A stretch of 41,440 nt of DNA from Actinomycetes bacterium (lineage in GTDB: Bacteria; Actinomycetota; Acidimicrobiia; Acidimicrobiales; RAAP-2): assembly GCA_021818025.1 (NCBI GenBank), contig JAKAFH010000008.1, positions 1 to 41,440 of the forward strand, written 5' to 3'. Under the pieces are notes generated by a model, which worked only from the letters and a program-made list of their open reading frames with translations, was not told the DNA's origin and ran no database searches. Position numbers and translations under genes: made by a program. This document shows, in pieces, positions 37,497 through 41,440 of the stretch; position 1 is the stretch's first letter, and each line of letters begins with the position of its first letter.

Positions 37497-38170
37497 GTAC
37501 CCCCGAGAGCGAGGTCCGAGCGAGTTCGTACGACCCCGCGTCGATGCCGGCGTCGTCGTTGATCGCGAGCAAGGCGGTCTGGTACCGACGCCCGTGGTTC
37601 CTGATCGCGATAGTGATCGTCGTCGCCATCGCGGTATCGGTCGTCTCAGATTTGCCCCATACGGTGACCAAGAGTGAGGACGCGGCCCAGCAAAACGGGA
37701 CGATCGCGCTCATCAACACCGACATCGCGCCGTGCGCCTATGCGCTCCATGAAAGCTTTCTCATCTACAACCGGCTTCGCTCGGGGACACTCACGTCGGG
37801 AGACATTCAGATGTCGGCCAATCTCTTGACCCAGGATCAAGCTTCGTGCACCTTGGCCACTGGCCCGATCTACGACCTCGCGACCAACATCCAACCCGTC
37901 GACACCGCCGCGGGTAAGAAGATCGATGCGATGTACGGCGTCGTCATCACGTGGACGACGAACGACGCTAAGGACGCCATCTACGATATCGCGATGGCCG
38001 TTCGCCAGCCCACCAATCAGAAGTGGGTACGCGACCTCACCACCCGCCAGCGCTACCTAGCCCAGGACCGCGCGCGCATCGTCAAGTTGGTCGCCGAGGC
38101 GAGTCACCTCGTTGGGGTCACGCTCACGCCGGTCAAAGTTCCCCAACTCGCCCCGCTGCTTGGAACCTAG
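37493..38170 (+). CDS. membrane-anchored protein of unknown function
   Basis: 225 residues from GTG 37493. A single hydrophobic helix (WFLIAIVIVVAIAVSVVSDL, about 35-54) anchors an extracytoplasmic domain that is largely helical, with two cysteines (in APCAYAL and QASCTLA) that could pair. I recognise no domain. Coupling to the SCO1-like gene suggests a joint role in oxidase copper loading or assembly; this is inference from position. Its stop TAG is immediately followed by the stop of the convergent ctaG-like gene. Confidence 0.7.
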   Translation: MSTPESEVRASSYDPASMPASSLIASKAVWYRRPWFLIAIVIVVAIAVSVVSDLPHTVTKSEDAAQQNGTIALINTDIAPCAYALHESFLIYNRLRSGTLTSGDIQMSANLLTQDQASCTLATGPIYDLATNIQPVDTAAGKKIDAMYGVVITWTTNDAKDAIYDIAMAVRQPTNQKWVRDLTTRQRYLAQDRARIVKLVAEASHLVGVTLTPVKVPQLAPLLGT

Positions 38171-38944
38171 TTAGTTCTTCGTCCCAAAGAAGCCCCGAGC
38201 CCGCTCGCGGCGCACCAGCCGATACAACTCGGCGTCAGGATCTTCTTCGGACTGCAGCCACTGCACCAGGTTCCAGAAGATGATGGGCAGGAAGACCGCC
38301 GCGGACACGAGCCAGATGGAACTGACACTCAGCTGCTGGTCGGCCGCGAGTGACGGACCGTGTCCCGGGACGTGGGTGAAGGCGTGATACCACGACGATC
38401 GCGACATGCCATTCATGTACGCCATGATCCACACGACCCACATCACCACCGCCGAGATGCCGATTCGATATGGACGAGTGGCTCGGGGCGTCAGCGGCGG
38501 GGACTCGATCAAGTCACGAAAGAGCGCCACACCGCTGACGCCGAGCGTGACGAACTCCACGACGGTGAGCCACGGGTGCCGAACGACGGCGTCGACCACG
38601 GGCGACACGCGCCACAACACGGCGATGGCGAGGAAGATTCCCGCCGCCACGATCGATCGACCGTGGTTGACACCGGTCGCCACCGGATCACGCGAACCGT
38701 CCGGATCAGCGACGCTCGACGGCGTCGAGCGCGACCAGACCGGCCAGCGCCGCACGCCGAGGCGGCGCCACGGCCCCCCCGCCACGAACAACACCGGCGC
38801 CACGAAGGCGAACGACTCGAACTGCAGGGTCTGGACGTATTCGTACTGGCGGGCCCACGACCCGAGTGGCGGGACCAACCAAATGAACCACCACACGACC
38901 CCTAGGACCGCGAGCACGTCGCGGAATCCTCGGTGCCCCAACAT
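38171..38944 (-). CDS. CtaG-like paralogue lacking the conserved histidines
   Basis: A 257-residue membrane protein that aligns without gaps over long stretches with the CtaG at 35246-36163. YVQTLQFESFAFVAPVL here matches FVHMIEHVVIAFFVPML there, and both end in SWYxxxxHVPG...ADQQ. The histidines of the family are replaced: HxxxH becomes QxxxF, AWHVP becomes LWRVS, and HVWLMH becomes LTVVEF. It is therefore unlikely to bind copper in the same way. It is the last gene of the ctaD-ctaE operon, preceded by AAAGGGGG. A diverged or structural assembly role is inferred. Confidence 0.75.
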   Translation of the reverse strand: MLGHRGFRDVLAVLGVVWWFIWLVPPLGSWARQYEYVQTLQFESFAFVAPVLFVAGGPWRRLGVRRWPVWSRSTPSSVADPDGSRDPVATGVNHGRSIVAAGIFLAIAVLWRVSPVVDAVVRHPWLTVVEFVTLGVSGVALFRDLIESPPLTPRATRPYRIGISAVVMWVVWIMAYMNGMSRSSWYHAFTHVPGHGPSLAADQQLSVSSIWLVSAAVFLPIIFWNLVQWLQSEEDPDAELYRLVRRERARGFFGTKN

Positions 38945-38962
38945 CTTCGGCGCCCCCTTTCG

Positions 38963-39076
38963 TTACTCCGACGGGTGTCGCTGGAAGAACCCCCAGATCA
39001 GCACGCCAAACAAGACGCCGAGTAGGACCACCATCGTCTGGACCTGCGGTCCGATGTAGATGTCAACTCCCTGCAC
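38963..39076 (-). CDS. 37-residue single-helix membrane peptide
   Basis: Too short for the ORF track. GTG 39076 is preceded at eight bases by AGGAGG, and the frame encodes 37 residues ending in TAA at 38963. One hydrophobic helix spans MVVLLGVLFGVLIWGFF, with a short polar N-terminus and RHPSE at the C-terminus. It lies between ctaE and the ctaG-like gene, 29 bases after ctaE. Small helical subunits are common in oxidases (CcoQ-like and caa3 subunit IV types), so a supernumerary oxidase subunit is the likeliest role, unproven. Confidence 0.65.
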   Translation of the reverse strand: MQGVDIYIGPQVQTMVVLLGVLFGVLIWGFFQRHPSE

Positions 39077-39105
39077 GATCGCTTCCTCCTCTCGTCAAAC
39101 TCGAG

Positions 39106-39762
39106 TTACAGCAGATAGAACATGGCGAAGAACAGGACGCCACTCAATCCGACGAAGCCCCAGAAGTAGGTCATCGCCGATACGTTGGCCCGGAACGACT
39201 GGGCCGTCGCGTGCGCCGAGAGTTCGGGTCGATCGCCGCCGATCTCGCGGTGCAGGCGCAACGAGCGAGCGAGGGCGGTCTCGAGCCAGTAGGCACCAAC
39301 AACCAACGTCGCGATGTTGATGACGACGAAGCCGATGAACGTCGACGCGTAGCCGCTTGAGCCCGGGTAAAAGGACAACGCCGTCAACTCCCAGATCTGC
39401 AGCACCAATGCCAGCACCGCGGCGAAGAGCGCGGTCCAGCCCGCCACCTGCCAGTCCACGACGCCACCCTTGCGCAGTCGCCACTGCCCGTAGATCGCCA
39501 TCAGAGCGGCGAGGATCGTCAGGGAGAAGATCGTCCAGCCGTAGGCCGTCGGTGCCGTGACGTGATTCGGGCGCCACAGCAGACCGTTGTTGCTCGATCG
39601 CAGATAGAAGTACGCGAAGGCGAGCGAGGCCAGCAGGAACGTGTACATCCCGATGAACAACCGCCCGCCGGACCACACTGATCCGATGTGCGCGCGTAGT
39701 TCGAACTCATCCTCTTCCGGGGTCGAGGTGTACCCGTTTGACTGTTTCATAGTTCCACTCAT
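39106..39762 (-). CDS. ctaE: cytochrome c oxidase subunit III
   Basis: 218 residues from ATG 39762, preceded by GGAG eight bases upstream; the ORF-track start at 39822 overlaps ctaD. Five helices of the bacterial short form (lacking the first two of seven) are visible, with GGRLFIGMYTFLLASLAFAYFYLR and the FWGFVGLSGVLFFAMFYLL end. The subunit stabilises subunit I and its proton uptake. It follows ctaD by 16 bases. No subunit II gene is in the window. Confidence 0.9.
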   Translation of the reverse strand: MSGTMKQSNGYTSTPEEDEFELRAHIGSVWSGGRLFIGMYTFLLASLAFAYFYLRSSNNGLLWRPNHVTAPTAYGWTIFSLTILAALMAIYGQWRLRKGGVVDWQVAGWTALFAAVLALVLQIWELTALSFYPGSSGYASTFIGFVVINIATLVVGAYWLETALARSLRLHREIGGDRPELSAHATAQSFRANVSAMTYFWGFVGLSGVLFFAMFYLL

Positions 39763-39778
39763 CAGCTGTTCTCCGTTC

Positions 39779-41440
39779 CTACGCCACGCCACTGCCGTCG
39801 TGAGACGACACGACCGGTACACGTTCGTCGCCGCCTAGGTCGGCAACCGCGGGAGCGCTCGCCTCGCTGTAGTGATACGGGTCGGTCAGGATCACCGGGA
39901 TCCGCTCAAAGTTGTACGCGGGCACCGGTGTCGCGGTCTGCCACTCCAGGCCGAGGGAGTCCCACGGGTTGGCGGGCGCCTTCTGGGGACTGATGTACAG
40001 CGACCACACCAGGTTGAAGAAGAAGATAAGGAACGAGAAGCCCAGCAAGAAGGCGCTGATCGACGAGAAGTCGTTCAGGCCCTGGAGGTTCTTCGCGTAC
40101 GTGAACACCCGTCGTGGCTGGCCGAGCAGTCCGATGATGAACATCGGGAAGAAGGTCAGGTTGAAGAAGATGAACATCGTCCAGAAGTGCCAGAGGCCGA
40201 TCTTCTTGTTCATCATCCGCCCGGTCATCTTGGGCAGCCAGTAGTAGAGGCCACCCATGAAGGCGAAGAGCAGTCCACCCATGATCGTGTAGTGGAAGTG
40301 CGACAGCACGAAGAATCCGCCGTGCACCGTCACGTTCACGGGGACGTCCGACAGGAACACGCCCGTGACGCCACCGATCAAGAAGTTGAAGTAGAGCGCC
40401 ATCGCGAACAGCATCGGTATCTCGAATCTGATCTTCGATTTGTACAACGTGCCCATACCGACCAGGTAGATGAAGCCAGTGGGAATCGAGATCAGTTCGG
40501 TCGTCAACATGAACAGCGGTCGCATGTCAGGGTTGATGCCGCTCTGGAAGAGGTGGTGCTGCCAGACGAAGAACGACAGCAGTGACACGCCAATCATGCC
40601 CGCGGCACCCACCTTGTACGCGAAGAGCGGTTTACGGGTGAAGACCGGCAGGATCTCACCGACGATGCCAAAGCCCGGCAGCGCCATGATGTAGACCTCG
40701 GGGTGCCCGAAGAACCAGAAGAGGTTCTCCCACAGGTACGAACTGCCGCCGTGCTCGGTGACGTAGAACGCCGTCTGGGCGGTCTTGTCGAGCAGGCCGA
40801 ACAGGCCCGCGGCGAAGAGCGTGGGCGTGGCGAGCGTGAGCAGAGCTGCCGTAGCGAGGATCGACCAGACGAAGATCGGCACCCGGCTCCAGGTCATGCC
40901 CGGCGCGCGATAGTTGATGATGGTCACCGCGATATTGAAGCCCGCAGCCATCATGCCCATCCCGATGACCGCGAAGCCAAAGAGGTAGGACACCATGCCC
41001 GGGCCCGCCTGGGTTTGCAGCGGCGCGTAGCCGGTCCACCCCGTCGGGAAGCCACCGTAGGGCAGCGCCGAGAAGATGACCATGTAGCCCGCGACGAAGA
41101 TCCAGAAGCTGAAGGCCTCGATGCGCGGGAACGCCATCCGGCGCGAGCCAATCATGAGCGGCACGAGGTAGTTGCCCAGCGGACCGACCACGATTGAGGT
41201 GGCCATCATCATCATGATCGTGCCGTGCTCGCTCACGATCTTGATGTACGTGTCCGCGCTGAAGTAGTGCGTCGTGGGGTTGAGCAGCTCGGTGCGAATC
41301 GCCATGGCCAGCAGACCACCGGTGAACATGAAGAGCAGCACACCGACCACGTACTGCAACCCGACCGTCTTGTGGTTGGTGCTGTAGCGGAAGTACTTGG
41401 ACCAGTCGTCAACCTCGACTTCCTTCCGTGGCTGGCGTCC
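39779..41440 (-). CDS. ctaD: cytochrome c oxidase subunit I, 5' end outside window
   Basis: 553 residues are visible; the frame is open to the window edge and reads KYFRYSTNHKTVGLQY before the ORF-track start, so the true start lies beyond 41440. All metal ligands are present (track numbering): His45 and His356 for heme a, His354 for heme a3, His219, His268 and His269 for CuB, with Tyr223 for the His-Tyr cross-link and Glu221. Yet the D-channel Asp is Arg74, the Asn pair position is Glu81, the K-channel Lys is Ile297, and the Mg-site Asp is Gly347. It is a divergent A-type oxidase. ctaE follows 16 bases later. Confidence 0.93.
   Translation of the reverse strand, partial: GRQPRKEVEVDDWSKYFRYSTNHKTVGLQYVVGVLLFMFTGGLLAMAIRTELLNPTTHYFSADTYIKIVSEHGTIMMMMATSIVVGPLGNYLVPLMIGSRRMAFPRIEAFSFWIFVAGYMVIFSALPYGGFPTGWTGYAPLQTQAGPGMVSYLFGFAVIGMGMMAAGFNIAVTIINYRAPGMTWSRVPIFVWSILATAALLTLATPTLFAAGLFGLLDKTAQTAFYVTEHGGSSYLWENLFWFFGHPEVYIMALPGFGIVGEILPVFTRKPLFAYKVGAAGMIGVSLLSFFVWQHHLFQSGINPDMRPLFMLTTELISIPTGFIYLVGMGTLYKSKIRFEIPMLFAMALYFNFLIGGVTGVFLSDVPVNVTVHGGFFVLSHFHYTIMGGLLFAFMGGLYYWLPKMTGRMMNKKIGLWHFWTMFIFFNLTFFPMFIIGLLGQPRRVFTYAKNLQGLNDFSSISAFLLGFSFLIFFFNLVWSLYISPQKAPANPWDSLGLEWQTATPVPAYNFERIPVILTDPYHYSEASAPAVADLGGDERVPVVSSHDGSGVA

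Overview
The window looks like a piece of a high-GC actinobacterial chromosome, most likely class Acidimicrobiia. The reasons are the 16S rRNA 5' end at the left edge and the long colinear run pyrR ... mihF-gmk-rpoZ-coaBC-metK-priA-def-fmt-rpe-rib, an actinobacterial order. Placement below phylum is inference. No mobile element, CRISPR array, tRNA or phage gene is visible. Coding is dense: genes usually overlap by 1-4 bases.

Layout, left to right. (1) 1-897: first ~290 nt of a 16S rRNA gene (minus strand), its leader with a boxA-like site, and a candidate rrn promoter. (2) 898-7213: minus-strand operon argC-argB-argF-argR-argG-argH-ybaK. (3) 7279-8175: EamA exporter on the plus strand, divergent from argC. 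(4) 8128-14419: minus-strand operon infC-rpmI-rplT-rlmB-like-pheS-pheT-acyl-ACP thioesterase-like. (5) 14781-15752: two plus-strand genes (DUF4232-like and DUF1844-like). (6) 15716-35172: a 19-gene minus-strand run from pyrR through pyrimidine, nucleoid/GMP/omega, CoA, SAM, primosome, N-terminal protein processing and riboflavin genes to a small cold-shock-like protein. (7) 35246-41440: cytochrome oxidase region with ctaD (cut by the window end), ctaE, a 37-residue membrane peptide missed by the ORF track, two CtaG-type proteins, a SCO1-like copper protein and two uncharacterised membrane proteins.

Functionally this is mostly core metabolism. carAB feeds carbamoyl phosphate to both pyrB and argF. 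PyrR sits at the head of the pyrimidine run behind a short leader with a near-perfect PyrR-binding loop over the ribosome binding site. ArgR is encoded inside the operon it presumably controls. Many ORF-track starts are too far upstream (pheT, ribD, ribBA, rpe, pyrC, pyrD, pyrF, rpoZ, gmk, mihF, rpmI, SCO1, ctaE); corrected starts are given. Two genes in the infC operon have no ATG/GTG/TTG start that fits the protein family; infC almost certainly starts at ATC.

The observations I find most worth following are: an A-type oxidase subunit I that keeps every heme/copper ligand but has replaced the D-channel Asp and Asn, the K-channel Lys and the Mg-site Asp; a nearby CtaG paralogue that has lost its conserved histidines; a recurring TANNNT-6 nt-start codon arrangement implying leaderless transcripts; and the PyrR leader. 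I see no wholly new multi-gene system; the oxidase cluster is the nearest candidate.
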